DNA of 64,000 bases. Source: Spirochaeta thermophila DSM 6192 (GTDB taxonomy: Bacteria; Spirochaetota; Spirochaetia; Winmispirales; Winmispiraceae). The translations under genes were made by a program, and so were the position numbers. Shown one piece after another: positions 16,192-26,413 of the stretch (the first letter of the stretch is position 1; every line of letters begins with the position of its first letter). The stretch spans positions 310,001 to 374,000 of the forward strand of contig NC_014484.1 of NCBI RefSeq assembly GCF_000147075.1. Direction: 5' to 3'. Below the pieces are notes generated by a model. It saw nothing but the letters and a program-made list of their open reading frames with translations. It searched no databases and was not told where the DNA came from.

Positions 16192-17478
16192 ATGAAGAGA
16201 GTCTTGTGCCTCATGCTCACGCTTTTCCTGCTGGCGGGAACGATCTTCGCTGGCGGGGAAAAGGAAGGGGCGGTGGCTGGCAAAGTCACGCTCGACGTGC
16301 TCGCGTACGGTGATGCGGCCAACGTGGAGGGACAGCAGTGGATCAATATAGTGGAGGGATTCATGAGCGAGAATCCCAACATCGAGATCAAGTATGAGCT
16401 CCTCTACGACGAGGCGTATCACCAGAAGCGGACGGCTCGTATCGCAGCCGGCGATGTGCCCGATCTCGCCTATCTGGGCGCCGATGCGAGGTGGGGAAAG
16501 GACTGGATGGAGGCGGGCCTTCTCGTGGATCACAGGGAGTGGCTCGATCCTGAATACTATGACCTGAGCCTCATCCCGTCCATGGGGCCCAACGGCGAGG
16601 TATGGTACGTGCCGCTCGGCACCTCCAACATCACCACGGTCCTCTACATGAACCGTGCCCTGGTGGAGCAGCTCGGCTTCTCCGCACCCAAGACCTATGA
16701 GGATCTCGTCGCCATGGTGCCTGCCGCCCGGGCGAAGGGCCTCAATGTGGTCGAGATCGCAGGGGCCGATGGATGGGTGTGGGGCTCCTGTCTCATGTCG
16801 GGGATCGTGGGCAGGGTCACCGGCGATCCCGCCTGGGTGCAGAAGGCGGTGAAGGGGGAGAAGAAGTTCACCGATCCCGAGTTTGTCGCCTCTCTCGCGC
16901 TGCTGAAGAAGATGGTGGACGACGGGGTGCTCTCCTCCAAATCTCTGCTCGTGAACTACGGAACCGCCCTCTCCAACTTCAACAACCAGAAGGCGCTCTT
17001 CATGATCGACGGGCAGTGGAGAGCCGGTGGTATAGATCCTACCCTTGCCGAGAACGTGGAGCTCCTTCCGATTCCCACGCTTCCTGGTGAGAAATCCAAT
17101 GTGGCCGGCTCCGCTGCAGCCGCCATCTCGGTGGGATACGGTCTCACCAAGGTTGGGGCTGAGGATCCTGCGAAGCGCGAGGCGGGACTCAGGTTCCTCC
17201 AGTACTTCAACAGCCCGATGTGGGTCGAGCAGCGGCTCCGGGACGGTGCCATCGTGGCCCCCATTCTCAAGAACTTCCCGCTTCCGGATGACCTTCCCAC
17301 CATCGTGAAGAGGAAGGTGGTCTTCGCGCAGGGCGTGAAGGTGATCACCGACGTGATCGACGCTCATCTCTCGGGCGCCGCCAATGACGCCCTCAACGCA
17401 GGGATGCAGAAGATCGTGGGTGGCCAGGCCACGCCTGAAGAGGTGGCTGCTCAGGTGGAAAAGCTCGCCAGACAGTAA
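16192..17478 (+). CDS. sugar ABC transporter substrate-binding protein
   Basis: Periplasmic binding protein of the extracellular solute-binding family 1 (CUT1-type). The 428 residues begin with a signal peptide (about 1-20, VLCLMLTLFLLAGTIFA; no lipobox Cys at the cleavage site) and contain typical segments: FMSENPNIEIKYELL, GDVPDLAYLGADARW, WYVPLGTSNITTVLYMNRALVEQLG, and KALFMIDGQWR. AGGAGG at 16181 serves the ATG at 16192. Two permease genes follow; no ATPase gene is present, so a shared MsmX/MalK-like ATPase elsewhere is expected. Context suggests an N-acetylhexosamine oligosaccharide as ligand. Confidence 0.92.
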   Translation: MKRVLCLMLTLFLLAGTIFAGGEKEGAVAGKVTLDVLAYGDAANVEGQQWINIVEGFMSENPNIEIKYELLYDEAYHQKRTARIAAGDVPDLAYLGADARWGKDWMEAGLLVDHREWLDPEYYDLSLIPSMGPNGEVWYVPLGTSNITTVLYMNRALVEQLGFSAPKTYEDLVAMVPAARAKGLNVVEIAGADGWVWGSCLMSGIVGRVTGDPAWVQKAVKGEKKFTDPEFVASLALLKKMVDDGVLSSKSLLVNYGTALSNFNNQKALFMIDGQWRAGGIDPTLAENVELLPIPTLPGEKSNVAGSAAAAISVGYGLTKVGAEDPAKREAGLRFLQYFNSPMWVEQRLRDGAIVAPILKNFPLPDDLPTIVKRKVVFAQGVKVITDVIDAHLSGAANDALNAGMQKIVGGQATPEEVAAQVEKLARQ

Positions 17479-17506
17479 TAGGATTCTCGGTAGAGGGAAA
17501 GTGTGC

Positions 17507-17538
17507 GTGTGGGGGAGGAGTTCCCTCCCCCACACTTT
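17507..17538 (+). terminator. hairpin between binding protein and permease genes
   Basis: Perfect 12-bp stem GTGTGGGGGAGG / CCTCCCCCACAC with a 5-nt loop, followed only by TTT. This is the usual place for a partial terminator or mRNA-stabilising hairpin that keeps binding-protein expression above that of the permeases. Confidence 0.7.
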
Positions 17539-17560
17539 CGCAGGAAAGGAGCGTGCGTTG

Positions 17561-18475
17561 ATGACCGTTCGAGAACGAAGAGAATTGATGGGCTACTTTT
17601 CCCTGGTGGGGCCGGCCCTGCTCCTGTACACCCTCATTCTCGCCTATCCGGTGGTGTTCTCCCTGGGCTTGAGTTTCACGGACTACAATCCCAACGTCGA
17701 GGGTACGGGGAAGTTCGTGGGGGTGTCTCACTATCTGAGGATGGTCCGGGATCCCCTCTTCTGGCATGCCTTCAAGAACAATCTTATCGTAGTGGCGGTC
17801 TCGGTCTTCGGACAGATCCCCATAGGCTTCGTCCTCGCGTACATCCTCTATCGGAAGATGATACGCTCACCGAGATTCTTCCAGTCCGTGATCTTCCTCC
17901 CACAGTTTCTCTCCACGATCGTGGTGGGTATCCTCTGGAAACGCCTCTTCGAGGCGGATGGCCCGGTGGCACGGCTCATTCAGTGGTTCACCCGAGATCC
18001 TTCAGCACAGTTCGATTACATGTTACGGCCGGAGACCGTGATGTATCCCATCGCCTTCGTGCTCCTGTGGATGTACACAGGGTTCTACATGGTGGTCTTT
18101 CTCGCCAATCTGCAGAAGCTCGACGCCCAGCTCATCGAGGCGGCGAAGATAGACGGGGCCACGGAGCCGCAGATCTTCGTGAAGATCATCATGCCCCTTC
18201 TGTCGGGGACCATCCTCGTCTCCTCCATACTCGCCATTGCAGGGTCGCTCAAGAGCTTCGATCTCATCTTTGCCATCACCGACAGGGGGCTCACCCGTCA
18301 GAATGCCCTGGTACTCTCGATCTACATGTATCAGGTGGGATTCCACAACTACGATGATCCGCTCCGCTTCGCCTACGGGGCGACCATCGCCAACAGCATC
18401 ATCTTCATCAGCGTGGGACTCATCCTCCTCGCGAATTTCATATCGCGACGGTTCGCATCGAGAGGAGTGGAGTGA
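17561..18475 (+). CDS. sugar ABC transporter permease, MalF/UgpA type
   Basis: 304-residue inner-membrane subunit with about six TM helices (first at about 14-36, LVGPALLLYTLILAYPVVFSLGLS). The EAA loop that contacts the ATPase reads EAAKIDGATEPQIFVKIIMPLL near 195-216 (EAAKIDGATEPQIF core). ATG 17561 is preceded by GGAG nine nt upstream. The stop codon overlaps the next start by one base. It works with the binding protein at 16192 and the permease at 18475. Confidence 0.93.
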   Translation: MTVRERRELMGYFSLVGPALLLYTLILAYPVVFSLGLSFTDYNPNVEGTGKFVGVSHYLRMVRDPLFWHAFKNNLIVVAVSVFGQIPIGFVLAYILYRKMIRSPRFFQSVIFLPQFLSTIVVGILWKRLFEADGPVARLIQWFTRDPSAQFDYMLRPETVMYPIAFVLLWMYTGFYMVVFLANLQKLDAQLIEAAKIDGATEPQIFVKIIMPLLSGTILVSSILAIAGSLKSFDLIFAITDRGLTRQNALVLSIYMYQVGFHNYDDPLRFAYGATIANSIIFISVGLILLANFISRRFASRGVE

Positions 18476-19611
18476 TGACAGGAACCAACGGCACGCACAT
18501 CGTGGAAGGTAAAAGATCGCTTCCCGAGCGGGTGCTCATCATAGTCTCGAGGGTGTTCGCCTACGTGTTCCTCGGGTCATGGGCCCTGGTGACGCTTCTC
18601 CCCCTGTTCTGGCTCTCGTATTCCTCGTTCAAGTCGAACGAGGAGCTCAACAGGGACATCTTCGCGTTTCCGTACGAGCTCTTCGCCAACAGTGAAGACG
18701 AGTATGTGGTGATACGGCCCAGCCCGACCCTTAGGTATCCCTATGATCCTAAGAAGGATACGCGTGAGCGGCTCATCATCGAGTCCACCTCTATCGCCCC
18801 CCAGCGGCGGATCCACGTGTTCTTCCTTCCCAAGGACGAGTTGCCCCCGCACATCGCCTCCCTCGAACCGGGGGACACCCTGCGGGTGAGGGACCTTCCT
18901 CCGAAGTTCCAGCGTGAGATCCACTGGAAGACGGTGTTCTTCAACTACATCTCGGCGATCTCCTACGGAAAGCTGGCCGGTAAGTTTGTCAACAGCGTGA
19001 TCTATGCGGGCGTGTCCACGGTGCTCATCGTGCTCTTGAGCATCATGGTGGGGTTTGGTCTCAGCAAGTTCCCCTTTCGGAGGCTCTCACAGATCATCGG
19101 TGGGTACTTCGGCCTGGGGTACCTCCTGAGCATTCCCTCGATCATCATCCCCCTGTTCCTTCTCATGAGGAGCCTGCACCTGGTGGACACCAGGATCGGG
19201 GTGATCCTCGTCTACACCGCCTTTGGGCTCCCTCTCGGGGTGATGCTCTCCACCCAGTTCATCTCGGGGCTTCCGTCGAGCCTGGTGGAGTCCGCGGCGA
19301 TAGACGGGGCCTCGGTCTTCAGGACCTTCTGGAGCGTGATCCTCCCCATGTCCATGCCGGTGGCGGTCACCATCGCCATCATCAACGGGTTGGGGATATG
19401 GAACGAGTTCGTCCTCGTGCTGGTGCTCGCGAGCTCCGAGGCGACCAAGTCGCTGCCTGTGGCGGTGTATGCCTTTACCTCGCTCACGAGCACACAGCTC
19501 GGGTGGCAGCTCGCCGCCCTCGTGCTGGTGACCCTTCCGGTGGTGATCCTGTATCTCGCCTTCAACAAGCGGATCACGGAGGGGGTCGTGGCCGGGGCGA
19601 TCAAGGGGTGA
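18475..19611 (+). CDS. sugar ABC transporter permease, MalG type, with large periplasmic insert
   Basis: 378 residues, about 100 more than usual MalG proteins. TM1 lies at about 20-45, followed by an unusual hydrophilic stretch (about 50-150) rich in charged and beta-prone segments (RIHVFFLPKDELPPH, GDTLRVRDLPPKF) before TM2 near 175. The EAA loop reads ESAAIDGASVFRTFWSVILP near 270. Coupled to the upstream permease by an ATGA-type junction. The insert sits in the first extracytoplasmic loop and may dock the binding protein or substrate. Otherwise a normal CUT1 subunit. Confidence 0.92.
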   Translation: MTGTNGTHIVEGKRSLPERVLIIVSRVFAYVFLGSWALVTLLPLFWLSYSSFKSNEELNRDIFAFPYELFANSEDEYVVIRPSPTLRYPYDPKKDTRERLIIESTSIAPQRRIHVFFLPKDELPPHIASLEPGDTLRVRDLPPKFQREIHWKTVFFNYISAISYGKLAGKFVNSVIYAGVSTVLIVLLSIMVGFGLSKFPFRRLSQIIGGYFGLGYLLSIPSIIIPLFLLMRSLHLVDTRIGVILVYTAFGLPLGVMLSTQFISGLPSSLVESAAIDGASVFRTFWSVILPMSMPVAVTIAIINGLGIWNEFVLVLVLASSEATKSLPVAVYAFTSLTSTQLGWQLAALVLVTLPVVILYLAFNKRITEGVVAGAIKG

Positions 19612-19617
19612 TGTGGT

Positions 19618-21423
19618 ATGGAAGAGCAGATCCTGAGACGGCTCGTCCATCGGCCGAGGCGTCTGGTGGTGAGAGGGGGTGTGCTGGAGGTGCCGGCCGG
19701 CGAGTGGGCGGGGCTCGAGGGGGGGCGGTACGGCCCGCCCCCTGCCGGGCCTGTCTCGTTCACCCGATCCTCCGGTCTTCCCCCTGAGGGGTTCCGGATC
19801 GCGGTGGGCGCGGGGGGAATCTCGATCGAGGCGGGGGGCGATCCAGGGGCCTTCCGCGCGGTCCAGACTCTGCGGCTCCTCGCCGATCGGGAGAAGGAGT
19901 GTGGCATGGTGTGGGTGCCGTTCGTGGAGTTGGAGGACTGGCCGGATCTTCCCCGAAGAGGGCTCATGATCGATGTGAGCAGGGACAAGGTGCCCCGCCT
20001 CTCCACGCTTTTCTGGCTCATCGATGTGTGCGCCCTCCTGGGGATCAACGAGCTCCAGCTCTACACCGAGCACACCTTTGCGTATCTGGGACACGAGCGG
20101 GTCTGGAAGGATGCGGGCGCCTATACCCCTGAGGATGTCTCCCGTATCGTCTCGTACGCGGCCGAGCGGGGTATCACGGTGATCCCCAATCAGAACTCCC
20201 TGGGCCACATGGAACGGTGGTTCGCCCACCCGGAGTACCGTATCCTGGCCGAGAAGCCCGAGGGCTTCATGGATCCGTGGGGGGTGTGGCGGGAGATCCC
20301 CACCACCCTGTGCCCTGTGGACGAGCGGGTCTTCCCCTTCCTGGAGGGTCTCTTCTCCCAGCTTCTCCCCCTCTTCCCGGCAGGGCTGTGTAATGTGGGA
20401 GGAGATGAGCCTTTCGAATTCGGGACGGGAAGGAGTGCGGATGAGGTGAAGAGGAAGGGGGCGGTGAAGGTGTACCTCGCCTACATGATGCGGCTCAAGG
20501 GGATGGTGGAGCGCTTCGGGAAAAGGATGCAGATGTGGGGGGACTTCGTGCTCTCCCACCCTGAGATACTGGGGGAGCTCCCCCGTGACGTGGAGGTGGC
20601 CGACTGGGGGTACGAGGCGGACTGTCCCTTCGAGCGGAACGCTGCCCTCCTCGCAGAGGCGGGGATCCCCTTTTCCACGTGTGTGGGAACCTCATGCTGG
20701 CTCTCCCTCGGTGGGCGATGGCCGAATGCCCGGGAGAACATACGGCGTGGGGTTCAGGCTGCCGCCGCCCATGGTGGAGAGGGGGTGCTCCTCACTGAGT
20801 GGGGTGATCAGGGACATTTCCAGCAGTGGGTCGCGATGCTCCTCCCCCTCGTTGCCTATGCCCTGGCCTCATGGCACATCTCGATCTTGGATGGTGTGGA
20901 GGAGTGGGAGGATGAGACCACACGGGTCCTCTCCTCCCACATATACAGGGATGGCTCCGGGGCCCTCGCAGAGGCACACCTCCTCCTCTCCTCTCTCCCT
21001 GCCATCGAGAAGGCCCGCTTTCACAACAGTTCGCCCTTTGCAGTACTCCTCATCGACCACGTGTATCCTTACTACCGGAAGGAGTATCCACGGCTCGCCG
21101 CTATGAGTTTCGATGAGGACGGGGAGCAGATCGAGCGCGCCTCTTCCCTCATCGCAGGCGTGGGAGGCGGGGGGATCCTGAGGGAGGAGCTCGCCTTCAC
21201 CGCCAGGATGCTGGAGTTTGCGGTGGAATTCGCACGGCACTTCCTCGCCACTCCCGACTTTTCGGTGGTGGAGATACCTCGGGAGGTGCGAAGGAGCCTC
21301 GCGGAGCATCTCGACACGCTTCTCTTCGAGTACGAGGTGCGATGGAAGCTGAGGAACAGGGAGGGGGGATTCGCGGACAGTGTGGGGAGGTTACGGGCGC
21401 TCAAGGTCCTGCTTGAGCGCTAG
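19618..21423 (+). CDS. glycoside hydrolase family 20, beta-N-acetylhexosaminidase-like
   Basis: 601 residues. A small N-terminal GH20b-like domain (about 1-110) is followed by a TIM barrel starting RRGLMIDVSRDKVP. The catalytic Asp-Glu pair of the substrate-assisted mechanism is in NVGGDEPFEFG near 262-264, and the active-site tryptophans appear in MQMWGDFV and LLTEWGDQGH. There is no signal peptide, so it cleaves imported oligosaccharides in the cytoplasm. It starts seven nt after the permease gene, with a weak GGTG-type RBS. Removal of terminal GlcNAc or GalNAc is the family activity; substrate here is inferred from the locus. Confidence 0.88.
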   Translation: MEEQILRRLVHRPRRLVVRGGVLEVPAGEWAGLEGGRYGPPPAGPVSFTRSSGLPPEGFRIAVGAGGISIEAGGDPGAFRAVQTLRLLADREKECGMVWVPFVELEDWPDLPRRGLMIDVSRDKVPRLSTLFWLIDVCALLGINELQLYTEHTFAYLGHERVWKDAGAYTPEDVSRIVSYAAERGITVIPNQNSLGHMERWFAHPEYRILAEKPEGFMDPWGVWREIPTTLCPVDERVFPFLEGLFSQLLPLFPAGLCNVGGDEPFEFGTGRSADEVKRKGAVKVYLAYMMRLKGMVERFGKRMQMWGDFVLSHPEILGELPRDVEVADWGYEADCPFERNAALLAEAGIPFSTCVGTSCWLSLGGRWPNARENIRRGVQAAAAHGGEGVLLTEWGDQGHFQQWVAMLLPLVAYALASWHISILDGVEEWEDETTRVLSSHIYRDGSGALAEAHLLLSSLPAIEKARFHNSSPFAVLLIDHVYPYYRKEYPRLAAMSFDEDGEQIERASSLIAGVGGGGILREELAFTARMLEFAVEFARHFLATPDFSVVEIPREVRRSLAEHLDTLLFEYEVRWKLRNREGGFADSVGRLRALKVLLER

Positions 21424-21447
21424 GTCTTCCCTGTGGGAGGTGCTAAT

Positions 21448-23310
21448 GTGAGTATTCGACAGCGCCTCGGTCTTGTGCTCGGACTCATCGTGGTGAGTTT
21501 CGTGGTGGTGCTGGTGGTGGGCCGATTCAAGGATCGGGTGGTGGAGGAGGTGCGCGAGGTGCAGGTCCAGGCCCTCAGGGTGCTTTCGCTTGCTCATGAG
21601 GTGATGGTGGAAAACGTGGATCTCATTGCCTATGAGATAGATCTGCGGCCAAACAACTATCTGCACCTGGTGGTGAAGGAGTGGGAGGAGAAGGTGGGGG
21701 CGTTTGAACGGGCCTTCACCGACCTCATGGACATGAGAGGTATTGTCTGGCTTCCTGCGGAGCTTCGCGATAACCTCATGAAGGCATCCCGTTTCTGGGA
21801 GGAGGCGAGGAAGGGGCTTCCTGAGATCTCCGAAGGGATAGCGCGTATCGTACGCTCAGAACTCCTGCCGCTTGAGCAGACAAGGGGGCTCATGGAGGTG
21901 CATCGCTACCTCATGGCCCTGCCGGAACCTCCCTCAGATCTCGTGTGGAGTGTGCAGAACACGTGGACGAAACTGAAGGGGCTCAATGCCACCTTTCAGG
22001 ACTTTGTGGGAAGGCAGCTCGCCCCTTTGAGCGAGGAGATTACCCACTACGTGGGTACCCTCTCTCGTACCGCCTCTTTGGTGCAGATTGGGGTGAGTGT
22101 GGCGGTGCTCCTCTCGAGCGGGGTGTTTGTCTTTTTGGTGATCCATGCCCTTGGTCAGGGAATCTCCTCTATCTCTCAGGGGGTGGTCCATGTAGTGGAG
22201 GAGAAGGACCTTACCGCATCTCTTGAGGGTGCTCGCTCTGATGAGCTTGGGAGGATACGCGAGGGGTTCAACACGGTGGTAAGGGAGTTCAGGGGTTTCC
22301 TCACCGCGGTCTCGAACCTTGTGGAGAAGGTTGCGGAGCTTCACAGGGCGCTCAGCACGAGTTCGGAAGAGGTGGTGGCCTCGGTGGAGGAGATCAACCG
22401 CAACCTCGCCTCCCTTCAAGAGGTGGCACGGGGGGTGGATCGGAGCTCGCAGCAGACCCTTGATGCCATCGATAGGATACATAAGGAGATGGCAACCATC
22501 ACCGAGGAGACGGCCACGTATGCGGCGAGGGTGGATGAGAGCACGGCGGCGCTCGAGAAGGTCCATGCCCTCGTGAGGAGAGTGAGCGAGCTTTCTTCTG
22601 ACTATAGGGAACAGGTGTTGCACCTTGTGCGCCAGCTAGAGGTTTCGGGCGAGAAGGTCCGTGAGAGTGCCTCGGTGGTGGGGGATATCCACAGCGAGGT
22701 GCACAAGATTCAGGAGATCATCGAGATCATCAACACCATTGCCTCCCAGACCAACCTGCTCTCGATCAATGCGGCCATCGAGAGTGCGCACGCGGGTGAG
22801 TACGGCAAGGGATTTTCTGTGGTGGCGGAGGAGATACGAAAGCTTGCGGAATCTTCCTCTCAGTATGCTTCGCGCATAGAAGGGTCGCTCAGGAAGATCG
22901 TAGAGGAGGTCTCCCTGGCACTCAAACAGAGTGAGGGAAGCGAGCAGGCCTACCACGAGGTCTCGGATCTGATGAGGAGGGTGGAGGATGCCCTTGGTGA
23001 GATCATGGAGGCGATTCACCAGCTTGCCGACTCGACCGGCACAGTGCACGAGGTGCTGAGACTGTTTTCTGAGGGGGCGAGAAGGATCACCGAGGGTGTG
23101 AGGACGATCACCAAGGAGACCGAAGGGATCCACGTCGCTGCCCAGGATGCCCGTTCGCGTGCGGAGACCCTCTCCCGCGGTATGGACGAGATTGCGTTAG
23201 GAGGCCGGGAGATCCTCCAAGCGGTGACGCATACTCGGGAGCTCGCCCAGCAGACGGCGACTGTGGTAGCCTCCCTCCGGGACCACCTCTCCCTATTTCG
23301 GATTGAATAG
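21448..23310 (+). CDS. methyl-accepting chemotaxis protein
   Basis: 620-residue chemoreceptor. TM1 at about 7-25, a short helical sensor (about 26-205), TM2 at about 208-232, HAMP, and a signalling domain with the tip [15 protein letters not shown] then [15 protein letters not shown] at about 434-470. The start is GTG 21448, seven nt after GGGAGG; the upstream GTG 21433 lies in front of that site. It sits between GH20 and GH9 genes of the amino-sugar locus, probably guiding movement towards the same sugars, perhaps via the binding protein at 16192 (inference). Confidence 0.93.
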   Translation: MSIRQRLGLVLGLIVVSFVVVLVVGRFKDRVVEEVREVQVQALRVLSLAHEVMVENVDLIAYEIDLRPNNYLHLVVKEWEEKVGAFERAFTDLMDMRGIVWLPAELRDNLMKASRFWEEARKGLPEISEGIARIVRSELLPLEQTRGLMEVHRYLMALPEPPSDLVWSVQNTWTKLKGLNATFQDFVGRQLAPLSEEITHYVGTLSRTASLVQIGVSVAVLLSSGVFVFLVIHALGQGISSISQGVVHVVEEKDLTASLEGARSDELGRIREGFNTVVREFRGFLTAVSNLVEKVAELHRALSTSSEEVVASVEEINRNLASLQEVARGVDRSSQQTLDAIDRIHKEMATITEETATYAARVDESTAALEKVHALVRRVSELSSDYREQVLHLVRQLEVSGEKVRESASVVGDIHSEVHKIQEIIEIINTIASQTNLLSINAAIESAHAGEYGKGFSVVAEEIRKLAESSSQYASRIEGSLRKIVEEVSLALKQSEGSEQAYHEVSDLMRRVEDALGEIMEAIHQLADSTGTVHEVLRLFSEGARRITEGVRTITKETEGIHVAAQDARSRAETLSRGMDEIALGGREILQAVTHTRELAQQTATVVASLRDHLSLFRIE

Positions 23311-23363
23311 CGGAAGTCTCTTCTATGAGCTTCCGTATGCTATGATACTTACAAGGAAAGTGT

Positions 23364-25037
23364 ATGAAGAAGCAGGTATTCATCTCCCATGCAGGGTATC
23401 CCAGAGAGGGGATGAAGTACGTGGTGGTGGAGTCAGAGGTGCCTGTGGAGGGGGTGTTCCGGGTGGTGGATACGAGAGGAGAGGTGGTATACGAGGGCAG
23501 GTTCGATCCCCCGGTGAAGGTGCCAGGATGGAGGCGTGGGTGGTTCGCGAGGGGTGAGTTCTCTGAGGTGAGGGAGCCGGGTGAGTACGCGGTGTGTCTC
23601 GAGGATGGGGTGCGGTCGGAGTACTTTCCTATTGTCGAAGGGTTTCCCTCGCTCTTCCTCGAGGATATCGTCTTCTACTTCAGGGGCCAGCGGTGCTCGG
23701 GGGTGTACGACAGAAAGGACCGGGGGGTGCCTCTCTTCGGTTCGGACCGGAAGGTGGACGTGCACGGGGGCTGGTACGATGCGGCAGGGGATTTCAGCAA
23801 GTATCTCTCCCACCTGGCCTACACCAACTTCATGTGCCCTCAGCATACGGGTCTGGTCGTGTGGGCCTTTCTTCACGGGCACGATCTCCTCAAAAGCCGA
23901 GGGTTCCCGGAGTTCAGTCTCGCGCGCATACGGGAGGAGGCGCTCTACGGCGCCGACTTCCTGGTGCGGATGCAGGATCCGGAGGGGTTCTTCTACCTCA
24001 CGGTCTTCGACCGGTGGTCGCACGATCCTGAAGAGCGGGAGGTCTGCAGCTACGAGACCCAGCAGGGGATGAAGACCGCGGACTACAAGGCGGGGCTCAG
24101 GATGGGGGCAGGGGCGGCGATCGCCGCCCTCGCACGGGCCTCTCTCCTCGGGGAGGCCTCCGACTACACCCCTGAGGTGTACCTCGCCACCGCGGAGCGG
24201 GGGTTCGCGCACCTTCGCGCACACAATGCGGAGTACCTTCCCGATGGAACGGAGAACATCATCGACGAGTACTGTGGCCTGCTCGCGGCGGTGGAGCTCT
24301 ACAGGGCCACCGGGAAGGTGGCATACCGGAAGGCGGCCGAGGAGTTCTTCTCACGGCTCGAGGGGCGGCTCACTCCCGAGGGGGTGCTCATGGCGGACGA
24401 GAGGGGCCAGCGGTCGTTCTTCCATGCGGTGGAGGCGGGCTTCCCGTATGTGAGCGTGCTCCGGATGCGTGAGGTGCTGGACGAGGGGGGACTGGGGGCG
24501 AGGGCCGAGGAGTTTGTGGCTCGAGGGCTTTCCGCCGAGGTGGAACGGACACATGAGGTGCCCAACCCGTTCGGCTATCCTCGTCAGTACGTGAAGCTTC
24601 CCGGAAGGGAGGGGCGGGTCCAGTTCTTCATCCCGCACGAGAACGAGAGCGGCTACTGGTGGCAGGGGGAGAACGCGCGCCTGGCCTCCCTCGCGGCTGC
24701 GGCCTTCTGGGCTGCCGGTGAGGGGATAGGGGACGGGGAGCTCTGGGCCTACGGCGAGGCGCCGATCTACTGGATACTGGGGCTCAATCCCTTCGACGTG
24801 TGCATGATGCAGGGGAAGGGGCGTCATAGCCCTGCGTATGAGCGGGGCTTCCCCAACGCGCCGGGAGGGATCTGCAACGGGATCACCTCGGGGGTGGAGG
24901 ACGAGGAGGACATCGCCTTCCTTCCCGAGCCGTACGCCTCGGACATGGCGCACCGGTGGCGGTGGGCGGAGCAGTGGATCCCTCACGCGGCATGGTTCTT
25001 CCTCGCCCTGTCGATATACGCACACTACAGGGGGTGA
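23364..25037 (+). CDS. glycoside hydrolase family 9 (possible exo-glucosaminidase)
   Basis: 557 residues: an N-terminal Ig-like CelD_N domain (about 1-95, starting [19 protein letters not shown]) and an (alpha/alpha)6 barrel. The catalytic base region [13 protein letters not shown] is at about 134-146; the C-terminal acid Glu should lie in [10 protein letters not shown] near 511-520. No signal peptide, which is unusual for a cellulase but fits GH9 exo-beta-glucosaminidases or oligosaccharide hydrolases acting inside the cell. With a PIG-L deacetylase and a SIS deaminase in the same locus, cleavage of chitosan-type oligosaccharides is a good hypothesis; cello-oligosaccharides are the alternative. 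AAGGAAAG precedes the ATG. Confidence 0.85.
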   Translation: MKKQVFISHAGYPREGMKYVVVESEVPVEGVFRVVDTRGEVVYEGRFDPPVKVPGWRRGWFARGEFSEVREPGEYAVCLEDGVRSEYFPIVEGFPSLFLEDIVFYFRGQRCSGVYDRKDRGVPLFGSDRKVDVHGGWYDAAGDFSKYLSHLAYTNFMCPQHTGLVVWAFLHGHDLLKSRGFPEFSLARIREEALYGADFLVRMQDPEGFFYLTVFDRWSHDPEEREVCSYETQQGMKTADYKAGLRMGAGAAIAALARASLLGEASDYTPEVYLATAERGFAHLRAHNAEYLPDGTENIIDEYCGLLAAVELYRATGKVAYRKAAEEFFSRLEGRLTPEGVLMADERGQRSFFHAVEAGFPYVSVLRMREVLDEGGLGARAEEFVARGLSAEVERTHEVPNPFGYPRQYVKLPGREGRVQFFIPHENESGYWWQGENARLASLAAAAFWAAGEGIGDGELWAYGEAPIYWILGLNPFDVCMMQGKGRHSPAYERGFPNAPGGICNGITSGVEDEEDIAFLPEPYASDMAHRWRWAEQWIPHAAWFFLALSIYAHYRG

Positions 25038-25048
25038 GGGGCTTCGGC

Positions 25049-25077
25049 TTGCAGGAGGGGGGGCTCCCGGCTATAGT
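25049..25077 (+). promoter_or_regulatory. promoter of the second phosphofructokinase gene
   Basis: TTGCAG (25049-25054), 17-nt spacer, TATAGT (25072-25077). The expected start base is the A of ATG 25085 or its neighbour, predicting a leaderless message. Confidence 0.7.
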
Positions 25078-25084
25078 TACAGGT

Positions 25085-26404
25085 ATGGAGAAGATGTCGT
25101 TCGAGATTGCCACGCTGGGTACTCCCAAGATCCCTTCCCCCATCGGTCTTTCCACGGTGGTGGGGGATTCGATCGCCAACTATGTGAGCGACGAGGAGGG
25201 GGTCCTCCACCGAATAGAGGTGCGGAAGGGCGAGCAGGTGGCCGCGGATGAGACCGTGGTGCTCGAGAAGGCGGGGCCCCGCGAGCGGCTCTACTTCGAT
25301 CCCAAGCACGTGCACGCAGGGATCGTCACCTGCGGGGGGCTCTGTCCGGGGCTCAACGATGTGATACGGTCGATCGTCCGGTGTTTGTGGCTCCGCTACG
25401 GGGTGAGGAGGATCTCCGGTATCCAGTTCGGCTATCGGGGGCTGCTCCCCGAGTACCAGTACCCGGTGATCCCCCTCGATCCCGAGGTGGTGGACGATAT
25501 CCACAAGCTGGGAGGTACGATTCTGGGTTCTTCCCGGGGCGGGGGGGAGCGGACCGAGGAGCTGGTGGATGCCCTCGAGCAGCTCAACATCAACGTGCTC
25601 TTCACGATCGGGGGGGACGGGACCCAGCGGGGGGCGTTGCGGATGGCGAAGGAGATCGAGCGCCGGGGGCTCAAGATCGCGGTGGTGGGGGTGCCGAAGA
25701 CCATCGACAACGACATCATGTACATCGACAAGTCGTTCGGGTTCGAAACCGCGGTGGCGCTCGCGGCCCAGGCGGTCTCGGCGGCGCACACCGAGGCGCA
25801 CTCGGCCATCAATGGGATAGGGTTGGTGAAGGTGATGGGGAGGGAGTCGGGGTTCATCGCGGCGCACACGGCGCTGGCGGTGCACGAGGCGAACTTCGTG
25901 CTCATCCCCGAGGTGCCGTTCGACCTCGAGGGTGAGAACGGCCTGCTGGCCCACCTGGAGCGGCGGCTCGCGCGTCGCAACCACGCGGTGATCATCGTGG
26001 CGGAGGGGGCGGGTCAGGACCTGATGGGCCCCTCCGAGGAGCGGGACGAGTCGGGGAACGTGAAACTGCGGGACGTCGGGGCGTTCCTGAAGGATCGCAT
26101 AAAGGAGCACTTCTCCAGGCGCGGTATCCCCATCAACCTGCGCTACATCGATCCGAGCTACATGATCCGCAGCGCGCCGGCGTGTGCCTCCGATTCGGTG
26201 TACTGCTCGAGGCTGGGGACGAATGCGGTGCACGCGGCCATGGCGGGTAAGACGCGGCTCGTGATCGGGCTGGTGAACAACCACTTCGTCCACCTCCCGA
26301 TGGAGGTGGTGGTCTCCCAGCGGAAGAGGATCGATCCCGAGGGGAGTCTGTGGCGGGATGTGCTCGAGGCCACGCAGCAGCCTTTGCGGATGAAGAACGA
26401 CTAG
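25085..26404 (+). CDS. ATP-type 6-phosphofructokinase (spirochaete/plant-like clade)
   Basis: 439 residues. Motifs: [15 protein letters not shown] near 84-98, nucleotide loop GGDGT near 175-179 (Gly at the donor-discriminating position, as in ATP enzymes), PKTIDND near 204-210 with catalytic Asp, and [12 protein letters not shown] near 252. Length and the long N-terminal extension resemble the second PFK of Borrelia and Treponema. ATG 25085 lies seven nt after a -10 box with no Shine-Dalgarno; ATG 25094 with a GGAG is an alternative. Together with the PPi-type enzyme at 12058 it gives the cell two PFK systems. Donor specificity follows from the motif, not from assay. Confidence 0.88.
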   Translation: MEKMSFEIATLGTPKIPSPIGLSTVVGDSIANYVSDEEGVLHRIEVRKGEQVAADETVVLEKAGPRERLYFDPKHVHAGIVTCGGLCPGLNDVIRSIVRCLWLRYGVRRISGIQFGYRGLLPEYQYPVIPLDPEVVDDIHKLGGTILGSSRGGGERTEELVDALEQLNINVLFTIGGDGTQRGALRMAKEIERRGLKIAVVGVPKTIDNDIMYIDKSFGFETAVALAAQAVSAAHTEAHSAINGIGLVKVMGRESGFIAAHTALAVHEANFVLIPEVPFDLEGENGLLAHLERRLARRNHAVIIVAEGAGQDLMGPSEERDESGNVKLRDVGAFLKDRIKEHFSRRGIPINLRYIDPSYMIRSAPACASDSVYCSRLGTNAVHAAMAGKTRLVIGLVNNHFVHLPMEVVVSQRKRIDPEGSLWRDVLEATQQPLRMKND

Positions 26405-26413
26405 GGAGGGGCT

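Noticed and set aside
16036-17535. 499-codon minus-strand open frame
   Set aside because: Antisense to the sugar-binding protein gene and crosses its promoter.
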